This document shows, piece by piece, positions 7,845 through 16,388 of a DNA stretch of 64,000 bases. The notes under the pieces are model-generated. The model had not been told where the DNA came from, did not search any database, and saw only the letters and a program-made list of their open reading frames with translations. The position numbers were made by a program, and so were the translations under genes. Where the stretch lies: contig CAKUFD010000008.1 of assembly GCA_934647195.1 (NCBI GenBank), positions 61,445 through 125,444 on the forward strand, written 5' to 3'. Position 1 is the stretch's first letter. Each line of letters starts with the position of its first letter. The DNA comes from an uncultured Collinsella sp. (lineage in GTDB: Bacteria > Actinomycetota > Coriobacteriia > Coriobacteriales > Coriobacteriaceae).

Positions 7845-9092
7845 CTAGGCGATCTCCTCTTCAAAGTTGCTAACAAGCTTGTTGCCCAGGCGTACGACGC
7901 CGGCGCGAACGCGCTCGTCGGGAGCGGTGATGGCAGCGTTCTCGAGCTTGGCGGTGATGAACAGCTGCTCCGCTTCTTCTGCCGAGATGCCGCGGCAAGC
8001 CATGTAGAACAGCTGCTCGTCGCGAACGTGTCCGATGGTGGCGCCGTGGTTGCCGGCAACGTCGTCCTCGTCGCACAGGATGACGGGGACGGTCTTGTTG
8101 TCGACGCTCTTGTTGGCTAAAAGCACGCTCTCGCGTTCGGTGCCTTCCGATCCGCGGCAGCCGTGGACAAGGTCGATCGTTCCGCGCAGAACCTTCTTGG
8201 AAGCGCCGGTGAGGACGCCGTTGGCGTCCATGTTCGACTCGGTCTTGCGGCCCAGCTGACGGATTGAGTAGTTGAAGTCGCGCGACTGCTCGCGAGCAGC
8301 GAGATAATCGGTATCGACAGAGATCTTCGAGGTGTCTCCCCACAGCTCGCCGGCGAGTCCGGTGACGCTCTTGCCGGCTCCGAGCACCGTGTGCTGCACG
8401 TGTACACGCGCGCCCTCATCGAGGAAGAAGCCCGAGGAGTCAAGCGCCGCCCATGAATCATCGAGCGTCTGCACGCAGGTGACGTTCACGCGCGCCTGCT
8501 CAGCGGCGACGACGGAGAGCAACGAGCCCACCGCACCGGTGCCGGCGGCGGGGGAGTCGAGCGCGATGATAAGGTCGAGCTCCGCATGCTCTGCAGCGAT
8601 AACCTGGATATCTGCGGCGGCGATAGCGCCGTCTACACCGTTAACGCGAACGGTGACGTGCTCCTTCTGGTAAGCCGCGAGCTTGAGCACCACGGGCACC
8701 TGGGCGGCGGACCTCAGATAGTTGGCCGCTTCGCTGCCGGTGCCGTGAGAGAACGACTCGGCGGGGCCACATTTCTCCTCGAGGTGCACGGCTCGTGTCT
8801 GATATGCGGAAAGCGCCGGGACGTCAAGCTGGTCAAGGTCGCCGGTGTCGACGCGCTCGCGGTCGGCGGCGTCGCCCGGCGCCGCTGCGCGGCGTGCGGG
8901 GAAACGACTGTCGGCGAGCTTCAGGGCTGCCTCAAAGTCGTCGGCGGAGCCCATGCAGGCGTCTGCCCCCTCGACTTCGACAGCGGCGGGGCCCGCCAGG
9001 GCAAGCTCGGGGTCGATGTCCAGGGAGGTTGAGTTCATCTTGAGCCAGCTCCAGGTCGGAGCGGGCATTGCGTTGAGATTCTCGATCTTCAT
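7845..9092 (-). CDS. sufD: Fe-S scaffold complex subunit SufD
   Basis: A 415-residue partner of SufB in the SufBC2D scaffold where clusters are built. The C-terminal half carries the conserved SUF core (DFNYSIRQLGRKTESNMDA, then VLCDEDDVAGNHGATIGH and LFYMACRGISAEEAEQLF). That histidine-containing NHGATIG block is the SufD/SufB signature. The N-terminal ~120 residues are variable, as usual for SufD. It begins at the base following the sufB stop codon, with no intergenic space, which supports coupled translation and fixed stoichiometry. Confidence 0.95.
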   Translation of the reverse strand: MKIENLNAMPAPTWSWLKMNSTSLDIDPELALAGPAAVEVEGADACMGSADDFEAALKLADSRFPARRAAAPGDAADRERVDTGDLDQLDVPALSAYQTRAVHLEEKCGPAESFSHGTGSEAANYLRSAAQVPVVLKLAAYQKEHVTVRVNGVDGAIAAADIQVIAAEHAELDLIIALDSPAAGTGAVGSLLSVVAAEQARVNVTCVQTLDDSWAALDSSGFFLDEGARVHVQHTVLGAGKSVTGLAGELWGDTSKISVDTDYLAAREQSRDFNYSIRQLGRKTESNMDANGVLTGASKKVLRGTIDLVHGCRGSEGTERESVLLANKSVDNKTVPVILCDEDDVAGNHGATIGHVRDEQLFYMACRGISAEEAEQLFITAKLENAAITAPDERVRAGVVRLGNKLVSNFEEEIA

Positions 9093-10505
9093 CTATCCGA
9101 TCGCTCCTTCCATCTCGAGCTTGATCAGGTTGTTCATCTCTACCGCGTACTCGAGCGGCAGCTCCTTGCTTACGGGATTGGCAAAACCGTTGACGATCAT
9201 CGTGCGGGCCTCTTCCTCAGAAATGCCGCGGCTCATGAGGTAGAAGATCTTGTCGTCGCCGATGCGACCGATGGTTGCCTCGTGGCCCACGTCGACGTTC
9301 TTGGCGCGGATGTCCATCGCGGGGATGGTATCCGAGCGGCTCTCGGCGTCGAGCATGAGCGACTGGCAGCTCACGGTGGCTTTGGCGCCTTCGGCGCGCG
9401 GGGTTGCCACGATGGAGCTGCGGAAAGTCTGCACGCCACCCGACTTGGAGATGCCCTTGGTCTCGACGGAGGCCGTGGTGTCGGGCGCATTGAGCACTAC
9501 CTTGCAGCCGGTGTCGAGGTTTTGACCTGCGCCGGCAAAGGTGATGCCGGTGAAGCTCGAGCGCGCGCGGGCGCCGTTGAGCACGCTCATGGGGTACAGA
9601 TAGCCCACATGGCTGCCAAACGAGCCCGAGATCCACTCGATCTCGCCGTCCTCGTCCACGCGTGCGCGCTTGGTATTGAGGTTGTACATGTTCTTCGACC
9701 AGTTCTCGATGGTCGAGTAGCGCAGGTGCGCGCGCTTGCCCACGATGAGCTCGACCGCGCCGGCGTGGAGGTTCGCCACGTTGTACTTGGGTGCCGAGCA
9801 GCCTTCGATAAAGTGAAGGTCGGCGTCGTCCTCAACGATGATCAGCGTGTGCTCGAACTGACCTGCTCCCTTGGCGTTCAGACGGAAGTAACTTTGCAGC
9901 GGGAAGTCCAGCTTGGTGCCAGCGGGCACGTAGACAAACGAGCCGCCCGACCAGACGGCGCCGTGCAGTGCCGCGAACTTGTGGTCGGTGGGCGGGATAA
10001 CCGTCATGAAGTTCTCGCGGATGATAGGCTCCCATTTAGGATCGTGCAGCGCCTCCTCGATGCCGGAGTACACGATACCCATCTTGCTCGCGGTGTCCTG
10101 CATGTTGTGGTACACGAGCTCCGAGTCGTATTGCGCGCCAACGCCCGCCAGGTAGCTGCGCTCTGCCTCGGGGATGCCCAGGCGCTCGAAGGTGTTCTTG
10201 ATGTCGTCGGGCACAGAGTCCCAGTCGTGCTTCTGGTCGGTGTTGGGCTTCACGTAGGTAACGATATTGTCCATGTCGAGACCGTCGATGCCCGGTCCCC
10301 AGGTGGGGTTGGGGAAGCGATTGAAGATGTCGAGGGACTTGAGGCGCAGCTCGAGCATCCACTCGGGCTCGTCCTTCTTGGACGAGATCTCGCGCACGAT
10401 ATCGGGGGTGATGCCGGCCTCGAGGCGCTCAAAGCCCTCTTCGCCGTAGGTAAAGTCATAGAGGCTGCGGTCGATGTCCGCTACCTCGGTGCGGTTCTTT
10501 GCCAT
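9093..10505 (-). CDS. sufB: Fe-S scaffold complex subunit SufB
   Basis: A 470-residue core scaffold of the SUF system. Family blocks visible are WMLELRLKSLDIFNRFPNP near the N-terminus, the YHNMQDTASKMGIVYSGIEEA region, FVYVPAGTKLDFPLQSYFR, VELIVGKRAHLRYSTIENW, and the C-terminal DVGHEATIGRIGDDKIFYLMSRGISEEEA motif. The length and order are those of standard SufB. It lies 12 bp after sufC and abuts sufD. All five suf genes run on the minus strand from a promoter region shared with the divergent Rrf2-type regulator. Confidence 0.97.
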   Translation of the reverse strand: MAKNRTEVADIDRSLYDFTYGEEGFERLEAGITPDIVREISSKKDEPEWMLELRLKSLDIFNRFPNPTWGPGIDGLDMDNIVTYVKPNTDQKHDWDSVPDDIKNTFERLGIPEAERSYLAGVGAQYDSELVYHNMQDTASKMGIVYSGIEEALHDPKWEPIIRENFMTVIPPTDHKFAALHGAVWSGGSFVYVPAGTKLDFPLQSYFRLNAKGAGQFEHTLIIVEDDADLHFIEGCSAPKYNVANLHAGAVELIVGKRAHLRYSTIENWSKNMYNLNTKRARVDEDGEIEWISGSFGSHVGYLYPMSVLNGARARSSFTGITFAGAGQNLDTGCKVVLNAPDTTASVETKGISKSGGVQTFRSSIVATPRAEGAKATVSCQSLMLDAESRSDTIPAMDIRAKNVDVGHEATIGRIGDDKIFYLMSRGISEEEARTMIVNGFANPVSKELPLEYAVEMNNLIKLEMEGAIG

Positions 10506-10517
10506 GCCTGGTGCTCC

Positions 10518-11294
10518 TTACTGGGCGTTCGCGGCAGCGTTCGCGGCCTCGCGCTCAAAAGATTCGAAGCCGTGCTCATCAATCCAGGGGATGAGCGAGG
10601 CGTCGTCGGTGCGCACGACATGGCCCTTGACCATCACATGGACGCGGTCGACGGAGAGGTGCTCGAGGATGCGCGTGTTGTGCGTGATGATGAGCATGGA
10701 TCCGTTGCAGGATTTGCGATAGACATCCATACCGCGGGATACCACGGAGAGCGCATCGACGTCCAAGCCGGAGTCGGTCTCGTCGAGGATGGCGAGCTTG
10801 GGCTGCAAAAGCAGCAGCTGCAGCATCTCGACCTTCTTCTTCTCGCCGCCCGAGAAGCCAACGCCAAGCTCGCGGTTGAGGTACGCGGTGTCCATGTCGA
10901 GCTCGCCGGCGAGCTCCTTCACACGGCGGCGGAACTCTTTACCTTTCATCTCCAGACCGGGGCGGCCGGCGATGCTGGCGCGCAGGAAGCTGGAGAGGGG
11001 CACGCCGGGAATCTCGACCGGAGCCTGGAAAGATAGGAACAGACCGGCGCGCGAGCGCTTGTCGGTGGTGAGGTCGGTGATGTCCTCGCCACCAAAGAAG
11101 ATACGGCCATCGTTGACGGTGTAGACGGGGTCGCCCATGACAAGGTGGCCGAGGGTGGACTTGCCGGCGCCGTTGGGGCCCATGAGCACATGCGTCTCAC
11201 CTGCCGGGACATCAAGGTTCACCTGATGAAGAATGGTCTTTTCCTCAACGGAAGCGGTCAGGTTCTCCACATGAAGAAGTGCGGTATCGGGCAT
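10518..11294 (-). CDS. sufC: Fe-S assembly ATPase SufC
   Basis: A 258-residue ABC-type ATPase that dimerises on SufBD and drives scaffold rearrangement. Walker A is MGPNGAGKSTLGHLVMG (~36-52), the Q-loop is in FLSFQAPVEIPGVP, the signature is GVGFSGGEKKKVEMLQ, Walker B is KLAILDETDSGLDVDAL, and the switch histidine is in MLIITHNTRIL. These are SufC-specific (note DETDSGLD). I start at ATG 11294: GAGAGG lies 9 nt upstream, while an in-frame ATG at 11303 would directly abut that ribosome site. It is the first gene of the suf operon. Confidence 0.96.
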   Translation of the reverse strand: MPDTALLHVENLTASVEEKTILHQVNLDVPAGETHVLMGPNGAGKSTLGHLVMGDPVYTVNDGRIFFGGEDITDLTTDKRSRAGLFLSFQAPVEIPGVPLSSFLRASIAGRPGLEMKGKEFRRRVKELAGELDMDTAYLNRELGVGFSGGEKKKVEMLQLLLLQPKLAILDETDSGLDVDALSVVSRGMDVYRKSCNGSMLIITHNTRILEHLSVDRVHVMVKGHVVRTDDASLIPWIDEHGFESFEREAANAAANAQ

Positions 11295-11350
11295 TGTGCG
11301 CATCCTCTCAATCGCGACAGGGCTTAAACCCTAGGAATTCTCTCGGAATA

Positions 11351-11378
11351 ACGATAAGATGATACCGTTTTTAGTCAA
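11351..11378 (-). promoter_or_regulatory. Candidate suf operon promoter
   Basis: On the minus strand TTGACT (11378-11373) and TATCGT (11356-11351) are separated by 16 bp, upstream of sufC. The -35 match is good and the -10 is modest. Confidence 0.45.
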
Positions 11379-11384
11379 GCGTTA

Positions 11385-11405
11385 ATCCGAGTACTTTGCT
11401 CGAAT
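11385..11405. promoter_or_regulatory. Inverted repeat, candidate Rrf2-regulator operator
   Basis: ATCCGAG and CTCGAAT flank a 7-bp spacer, with one mismatch between the arms. The site lies between the divergent suf operon and Rrf2 gene, just upstream of the candidate suf -35. This is the expected place for an Fe-S-sensing repressor. Confidence 0.4.
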
Positions 11406-11487
11406 TTAGCTCTATGTGCAAAAGTCACAGCTACGAGCGGTTTTGCGGGGCTTGCGCCCTCGCGTGTTTTTGCCGATGGGAGGACGA

Positions 11488-11946
11488 ATGCTCATATCGT
11501 CTAAGGGGCGCTATGCCCTGAGGCTCATGATCTACATTGCTGCGTTTGGCGATGAAGAAGGCAAGATCGCCCTGCGAGAGGTTGCCGAGCGCGAGAGCAT
11601 CTCCTTGAAATATCTGGAGCAGCTGGTTCGCCCCTTGATGGGGGCGGGTCTGCTTAAGAGCGTCCGCGGCAAGGGCGGCGGCTACATGCTCGCCAAGCCT
11701 GCAGAAGAGATTCGCGCCGGCGACATCCTGCGCGTGGCGGAAGGCTCTACAGGGGCGGTTGCGTGCGAAGGCCTTGACGGTTCGTGCGGTCGAGCAGGGC
11801 TTTGCTCGACAGTCAAGTTTTGGACCGGCCTCGAGGCCGCGATTGACGCCTACGTGGACGGTGTGACGCTGGCGGAGCTCTCTGCGGTGCCCGAGGTTCA
11901 TCTGGAAGTCGACCTGAGCACGCTCGAAGGGTGCAAGGGTAAATAG
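11488..11946 (+). CDS. Rrf2-family transcriptional regulator (IscR/SufR-like)
   Basis: A 152-residue DNA-binding protein, probably an iron-sulfur sensor controlling suf. The N-terminal winged helix MLISSKGRYALRLMIYIA and the recognition helix region SISLKYLEQLVRPLMGAGLL, with the wing RGKGGGYMLAKP, are typical. Three cysteines in the spacing CEGLDGSCGRAGLC (~residues 92-105) match the cluster-ligand region of IscR/SufR-type proteins. The ATG at 11488 is chosen because the domain begins there and GGGAGG lies at 11478-11483; an upstream open extension has no ribosome site. The divergent layout with sufC supports a local autoregulated switch. Confidence 0.9.
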   Translation: MLISSKGRYALRLMIYIAAFGDEEGKIALREVAERESISLKYLEQLVRPLMGAGLLKSVRGKGGGYMLAKPAEEIRAGDILRVAEGSTGAVACEGLDGSCGRAGLCSTVKFWTGLEAAIDAYVDGVTLAELSAVPEVHLEVDLSTLEGCKGK

Positions 11947-12071
11947 CGGGTCGTTTGTTCCGTTGGTCTCAAGCTTGCGGATAACGAAACGCTCATGTCT
12001 TTTACTGTGGGATAATAGCCCCATCAATGTCTTTGCAGGGCGGGTTCGTCCGTCTTGAATTGGGGGTTTCT

Positions 12072-12959
12072 ATGTCTTCGTTCATGCTTTCCTGCGAGTC
12101 GACCGCCGATCGCAGCGCGGCGTTTTTCGCCAAGCGCGATATCGCGTACGTCTGCTTTCATTACGAAGTGGACGGCAAGACCTACTCGGACGATCTGTAT
12201 CAGTCTACGACTTCCGAGCAGTTTTTTGCGAGCATCGTGGCAGGAGCCGAGCCCAAGACGTCTCAGGTGGGTACGGGCGAGTACATCGACTTTTGGGAGC
12301 CTGCGCTCAAAGAGGGAAAAGATGTGCTGCACGTCTCGCTCTCCTCGGGTATCTCGGGAACGTATAACTCTGCCTGCTTGGCTGCCGAGCAGCTGCGCGA
12401 GCGCTATCCCGAGCGTCGCATTCGCGTGATCGACTCGCTTGCGGCTTCTGCGGGATACGGCCTGCTCATGGAGTATCTGGCCGACATGCGTGACGCCGGT
12501 TTGACCTATGATGAGGTGGCGGACTGGGCCGAAGCCCACAAGCTCAACGTTCATCACTGGTTCTTCTCGAGCGATCTTACGAGCTTCATCCGCGGTGGCC
12601 GCATCTCAAAGGCGAGCGGCATTTTGGGTACTGCTCTTAAAATCTGCCCGCTGATGAACGTGGATAACACGGGCCACCTGATTCCGCGCGAGAAGATTCG
12701 AACCAAGAAACGCGCCATCGCCCAGATGGTCAAAACCTGTATGGAACATATCGACGGTGGCGAGGCCTACACCGGCAAGGTGTGCATGTCGCAGTCGGCG
12801 TGTCGCGCGGACGCCGAGGCGGTAGCCGATGCCCTGGTTGAGCACATGCCTCAGCTTGCTGGCAAGATCGATATCAATGACATCGGCACCGTAATCGGTT
12901 CCCACACCGGCCCTGGCACCGTTGCCCTGTTCTTTATGGGTGACACGCGCGTCGATTAG
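12072..12959 (+). CDS. DegV family fatty-acid-binding protein
   Basis: A 295-residue member of the DegV/FakB family, whose members bind fatty acids and, with FakA-type kinases, present them for phosphorylation to acyl-phosphate. Characteristic segments are the N-terminal SCESTADRS, the TSQVGTGEYIDFWE region, HVSLSSGISGTYNSA (lipid carboxylate loop), VIDSLAASAGYGLLM, and the C-terminal GTVIGSHTGPGTVALFFMG histidine motif. The start at ATG 12072 matches the family N-terminus, though the upstream GGGGG is only a fair ribosome site. No FakA kinase gene is in the window. A clear stem-loop terminator follows at 13006-13037. Confidence 0.92.
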   Translation: MSSFMLSCESTADRSAAFFAKRDIAYVCFHYEVDGKTYSDDLYQSTTSEQFFASIVAGAEPKTSQVGTGEYIDFWEPALKEGKDVLHVSLSSGISGTYNSACLAAEQLRERYPERRIRVIDSLAASAGYGLLMEYLADMRDAGLTYDEVADWAEAHKLNVHHWFFSSDLTSFIRGGRISKASGILGTALKICPLMNVDNTGHLIPREKIRTKKRAIAQMVKTCMEHIDGGEAYTGKVCMSQSACRADAEAVADALVEHMPQLAGKIDINDIGTVIGSHTGPGTVALFFMGDTRVD

Positions 12960-13005
12960 GCATGATGCGTTTTGCGTCTTTCGGCTGTCTGTAAGAGAGA
13001 AGCGC

Positions 13006-13037
13006 GCCGATACCGGGTTTCGGTATCGGCGGCTTTT
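13006..13037 (+). terminator. Stem-loop terminator between degV and the convergent TIM-barrel gene
   Basis: GCCGATACCG (13006-13015) and CGGTATCGGC (13021-13030) form a perfect 10-bp stem with a 5-nt loop, followed by GGCTTTTG. The position between convergent genes suits a terminator for either side; the U-run favours plus. Confidence 0.7.
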
Positions 13038-13061
13038 GTATCCATCGTGCTCTCAAGAAGA

Positions 13062-14093
13062 TTATTTACGGCGCGAGAAGAATGCGTTCCTGCGTTCACG
13101 GCGACGCTGGGACGCTTGTGCCAGATGAGCGATTACGTCGTCGGTGAACGGGATGTCGGAGCCCACGCCCTCGATGGGGTTGATATCGCCTGCAGAAATG
13201 GGGTCGATCGACGGCTCCTCGTGCAAGCCCGCGCTCTCCTGCTCACGGTAGCGAGCCATCATGTCCTGCTGCATCATCTGCGCCGAGGGCGGGGTCCAGA
13301 TGATGGCGTTGGCTCCTGCCTCGATGGTTGCCTGGATGGACTCGGGCGTTTTGCCGCCCGGTGCGATGAGCGGGAGGTTGGGATACGACCGGCGCAGTTC
13401 GCGCAGCACCTCGGGTGTATTCTTGCCTGCGGCGATGTTTAGGATCTTGGCGCCCGCGCGCACCTTGGCGTGCGCGTCGTCGGCGCGCACCACGGTTGCC
13501 ACGACGGGGATGTCCACTACGTGCACAATATGCTCGACCATCTCGGGTGAGGCGGGGGAGTTCACGATCACGCCCGCGACGCCTTGCATCTCGGATACGG
13601 CGGCGAGCTGAACCGAGCGCTTACCCGTCGTCGTGCCGCCGCCCACACCCACGAACACCGGGCACTCGGCTGCGGTGAGCAGGGCCTGTGTGATTGCGGG
13701 CTGTGCCGTGAAGGGATAGACCGCAAAGACGGCATCGGCGTTGCTGTTGCGAATGACGGCGACGTCGGTCGAGTACATGAGCGACTTGATGCGGCGCCCA
13801 AAGAGGGTGAAGCCGCTTGCATCCTCAATGGCGTCGGGTACGGAGATGGTCGCCTTGCGCAGGGCCCCCTCGATGGGCGCGGGGTCCATGGGCAAGATTC
13901 CCGCCGGGGTCACGGCGTGGGGAGGAGCGGAGAGGTCGGGATCGATGTCGACCTCGGTGAAATCGACCGTGGCGTCGATGTTCTGCTCGACTTTAGCCTT
14001 GGGCTCTTCTTCGCCAAGCGGGGTTGCTGAAACGTTTTTGCACGGTAGCGTATCGGGATTGGTGTGCAGCTTGTTCTCAGTCAGGTTATCCAT
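13062..14093 (-). CDS. Uncharacterised TIM-barrel-like protein
   Basis: A 343-residue protein with an ~95-residue variable, acidic N-terminus and a barrel-like core. The core contains ordered beta/alpha elements: DAVFAVYPFTAQPAITQAL, CPVFVGVGGGTTTGKRSVQLA, GVAGVIVNSPASPEMVEHI, IPVVATVVRADDAHAKVRAG, KILNIAAGKNTPEVLREL, LPLIAPGGKTPESIQATIEAG. The glycine loop GVGGGTTTGK and the late APGGKTPESI look like phosphate-binding loops of (beta/alpha)8 aldolase or phosphate-sugar enzymes. I do not recognise a named family with confidence. The start at ATG 14093 is supported by AAGGAG 7 nt upstream. It is monocistronic and convergent with degV. The C-terminus ends in a basic tail (RRRERRNAFFSRRK). Confidence 0.75.
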   Translation of the reverse strand: MDNLTENKLHTNPDTLPCKNVSATPLGEEEPKAKVEQNIDATVDFTEVDIDPDLSAPPHAVTPAGILPMDPAPIEGALRKATISVPDAIEDASGFTLFGRRIKSLMYSTDVAVIRNSNADAVFAVYPFTAQPAITQALLTAAECPVFVGVGGGTTTGKRSVQLAAVSEMQGVAGVIVNSPASPEMVEHIVHVVDIPVVATVVRADDAHAKVRAGAKILNIAAGKNTPEVLRELRRSYPNLPLIAPGGKTPESIQATIEAGANAIIWTPPSAQMMQQDMMARYREQESAGLHEEPSIDPISAGDINPIEGVGSDIPFTDDVIAHLAQASQRRRERRNAFFSRRK

Positions 14094-14290
14094 GGATGTG
14101 CTCCTTCCTGGCCGTGATGGATGTCCGTTTTCATACGGCATGCTTGTGTTGCATTTGCGCCCACACCGTGGTGGACTCCTGTTCTTTTGCGTGTGCTTGC
14201 GTGCCGAAGATAAGCTGTCGCTCCATTAGGAGTAATTTAATGGAGTAGTTATACCCACGCATCGCCAATGCAAACTAAACGGAGAAACAG

Positions 14291-14500
14291 ATGCAGATGA
14301 ATCTCATGGACATTATCGGTCCCGTAGTGCTATTCGTTGGCGTGATCTGCATCGCCGCCGCTCTCTATTTTGTGATTACCCTCATCAAGGGCGCATCGGC
14401 GCGTCGTCGTGAGCAGCGCGAGGCTGCTTCGGCAAGTGCTCACCGCCGGCCGAATACCCAATCTGGGTCCCATGCGAGCGACGGTAAGCATCGGCGCTAA
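14291..14500 (+). CDS. Small single-span membrane protein
   Basis: A 69-residue protein with one hydrophobic segment (residues ~8-32, IIGPVVLFVGVICIAAALYF core), then a strongly basic, Ser/Arg-rich tail (SARRREQRE, ending DGKHRR). By the positive-inside rule the tail should be cytoplasmic. GGAG lies 8 nt before the ATG. It stands alone between divergent and convergent neighbours and its end lies 5 bp from the end of the methyltransferase gene. No function is recognised. The ribosome site and one clean membrane span make it a credible gene. Confidence 0.65.
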   Translation: MQMNLMDIIGPVVLFVGVICIAAALYFVITLIKGASARRREQREAASASAHRRPNTQSGSHASDGKHRR

Positions 14501-14505
14501 CGGCG

Positions 14506-15567
14506 TTAACGCTTCTTGGTCATAAGCGCGAGGAAGAAGCCCTCGTATTCGCGTGAGGGGGCAACGGTGACGGTGCCCTCGATCTCGTTGGGCAAAACCG
14601 GGATGTCGTGCTGGGATAGCAACTCGGAAAACGGCGCGGCGACTGTGGGGTTGCCGTCGGCGTCTTCTGCCTTGTCAAGAGCGACGAGCTCGCAATCGCG
14701 ATGCTTTTTGAGCGCATGCGCAACGGCGTCCTCGTTTTCTTGGGGAAGCACCGAGCATGTCGAATACAGCAGGTAGCCACCGGGTTTAAGCACGGTGAGA
14801 CCGCGGTCCAGCAGCGCGCGTTGGGAGCGGGCGCATTTTTGCAGAAGCTGCTCGCTAAAGCCCTTAAGGGTTCGTTCGCAGCCAGCGATGAGCGTACCCG
14901 AACCCGTGCAGGGGGCATCGAGCAGAATGCGATCAAACGAGAAGAATTCGTCGAGCTCGCGCGCATCGACGCGCATGACCTGTACGTTCTTGGCACCTTG
15001 CTTTTCGAGGTTGTGCTCGAGCTTGTCTGCTCGGGGAGCATGCATTTCCGCGGCGGTCACATGGGCCTGTGGTTCGAGGGCCGAAATCTGCGTGGTCTTG
15101 CCGCCGGGTGCCGCGCACATGTCCAAAACATCCTGTCCGGGCTGCGTGGCAAGCGCCAGCGGGGGCAGCATGGACGAGAGGCTCTGCAGATAAATCTTGC
15201 CGTCGTGGATAAGATCGAGGTCCCAGACGGCGCGCTCAAACGATGCCGGGACAGCAAAGGCGTCGGCGTACCACGGAACATGCTCGAACTCGATGCCTGC
15301 GGAGCGCAGGGTGTTGGCGACTTCCTCCGCATTCGACTTCAGCGTGTTTGCGCGAAAGGTCACGGGTCGGTCTTTGGCCTGTGTGATTCCCTCCAAGATG
15401 GAGGAGGCGGCGGCGCCGTAGGCACCGGCGATGGAGTCGATGAAGAACGAAGGGAGCGCCATGTCTCCAAACGCCGCGTCGAGTTCTTCTGCCTCGGCGG
15501 TGTGTTCGAACGTGCGCAGGTCGAGTGCCTCTTTTGCCTGCTTCTTTTGTTTTTTACGGCGTGCCAT
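14506..15567 (-). CDS. RsmB/NOP2/SUN-type RNA m5C methyltransferase
   Basis: A 353-residue SAM-dependent RNA cytosine-5 methyltransferase, RsmF/RsmB-like. SAM motif I is VLDMCAAPGGKTTQI (~residues 148-162). The first catalytic cysteine is in the DAPCTGSGTL motif IV and the second in LLYSTCSVLPQENEDAV (motif VI). The N-terminus has the family FRANTLKSN segment. A basic N-terminal stretch (ARRKKQKKQAKE) may aid RNA binding. There is no C-terminal PUA-like extension, so it is closer in size to shorter Gram-positive RsmF-type enzymes. AAGGAG precedes ATG 15567. The target is probably 16S rRNA, but the position cannot be told. Confidence 0.93.
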   Translation of the reverse strand: MARRKKQKKQAKEALDLRTFEHTAEAEELDAAFGDMALPSFFIDSIAGAYGAAASSILEGITQAKDRPVTFRANTLKSNAEEVANTLRSAGIEFEHVPWYADAFAVPASFERAVWDLDLIHDGKIYLQSLSSMLPPLALATQPGQDVLDMCAAPGGKTTQISALEPQAHVTAAEMHAPRADKLEHNLEKQGAKNVQVMRVDARELDEFFSFDRILLDAPCTGSGTLIAGCERTLKGFSEQLLQKCARSQRALLDRGLTVLKPGGYLLYSTCSVLPQENEDAVAHALKKHRDCELVALDKAEDADGNPTVAAPFSELLSQHDIPVLPNEIEGTVTVAPSREYEGFFLALMTKKR

Positions 15568-15641
15568 ATGCTCTCCTTATCGCGTATCTTCCTGTTGCAT
15601 GGTAACAAGGGGAGCGCGTCTGCGCGACGGAGGAACAAAAA

Positions 15642-16388
15642 CTAAAGAAGCGCCCCTGCCACGATCAAGGCGATGCAGACGACAAACATCGCGATATCGC
15701 AGGCGGCAAAGGGATAGCGCTTGTAGCTGCTTTCGCGCGTGCGCAGGTAAAAGCCACGTTGCTCAGCGGCGAGTGCCGTTGCGTCGGTCTTGCCCACACT
15801 CGAGATAAGCAGCGGGGCGCACAGCGGCAGCATGAGCTTGAGCTTCTTGATGGGGTTTTTGGTGTCGTACTCCACGCCGCGCGCCGTCTGCGCTTCGATG
15901 ATCGCGTTCATCTCCTGGCTGAACACGGGGACAAAGCGCAGCGCTGTGGTGAAGGTGAAGGCGTAACGATAGGGGACGTGCAGCTTCTCGACGCAGGCGT
16001 TTGCGAGGTCATTGAGCTTGGTGACCATGAGCATCAAGACGAGCGGCAGCGCCACGCCCAAAAGGCGGAGGCACGCTTTGGAGCCCGTGATAAGGCCTGT
16101 GTCGGTCACAAAGGCGAAAAGCGTCTTGCCTTCTCGCATGAAAGCGGTTTGGAGCACGAGCATGATCAAGGCGATGGGGATGAGTAGACGCAGTAGCTTG
16201 AGCAGGCGATCGGCTACGCCTGCATAGGCGCCCAAGGCGAGCGTGAGCGCGAGCAGGCCGATGAGCATCGCGTAGCTTTGAGCCAAAAAGGTGGAGAGGA
16301 TGATCGCCGCGGCGAGGGCGAGCTTTGCTATGGGGTTGAGCTTGTGCAGCAGCGTTGTGCCGGGCACATAATCGATGACGTTAATCAC
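15642..16388 (-). CDS. ecfT: ECF transporter transmembrane component EcfT
   Basis: A 248-residue membrane scaffold of an energy-coupling-factor importer, linking the ATPases to the substrate-binding S component. It has four to five hydrophobic segments, the N-terminal HKLNPIAKL segment common in EcfT, and the two coupling-helix Ala-Arg-Gly type motifs expected near AQTARGVEYD and AEQRGFYLRTR. The GTG at 16388 is chosen because GAGGAG lies 10 nt upstream and the family N-terminus begins there; it overlaps the ecfA stop (16381-16383) by a few bases, implying translational coupling. It is the last gene of the operon behind the Trp attenuator. Confidence 0.9.
   Translation of the reverse strand: MINVIDYVPGTTLLHKLNPIAKLALAAAIILSTFLAQSYAMLIGLLALTLALGAYAGVADRLLKLLRLLIPIALIMLVLQTAFMREGKTLFAFVTDTGLITGSKACLRLLGVALPLVLMLMVTKLNDLANACVEKLHVPYRYAFTFTTALRFVPVFSQEMNAIIEAQTARGVEYDTKNPIKKLKLMLPLCAPLLISSVGKTDATALAAEQRGFYLRTRESSYKRYPFAACDIAMFVVCIALIVAGALL

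Noticed and set aside
9282..11036. 584-codon plus-strand frame across sufB-sufC
   Set aside because: It is antisense to two well-defined suf genes and has Arg/Val/Gly-biased composition typical of shadow frames in GC-rich DNA.
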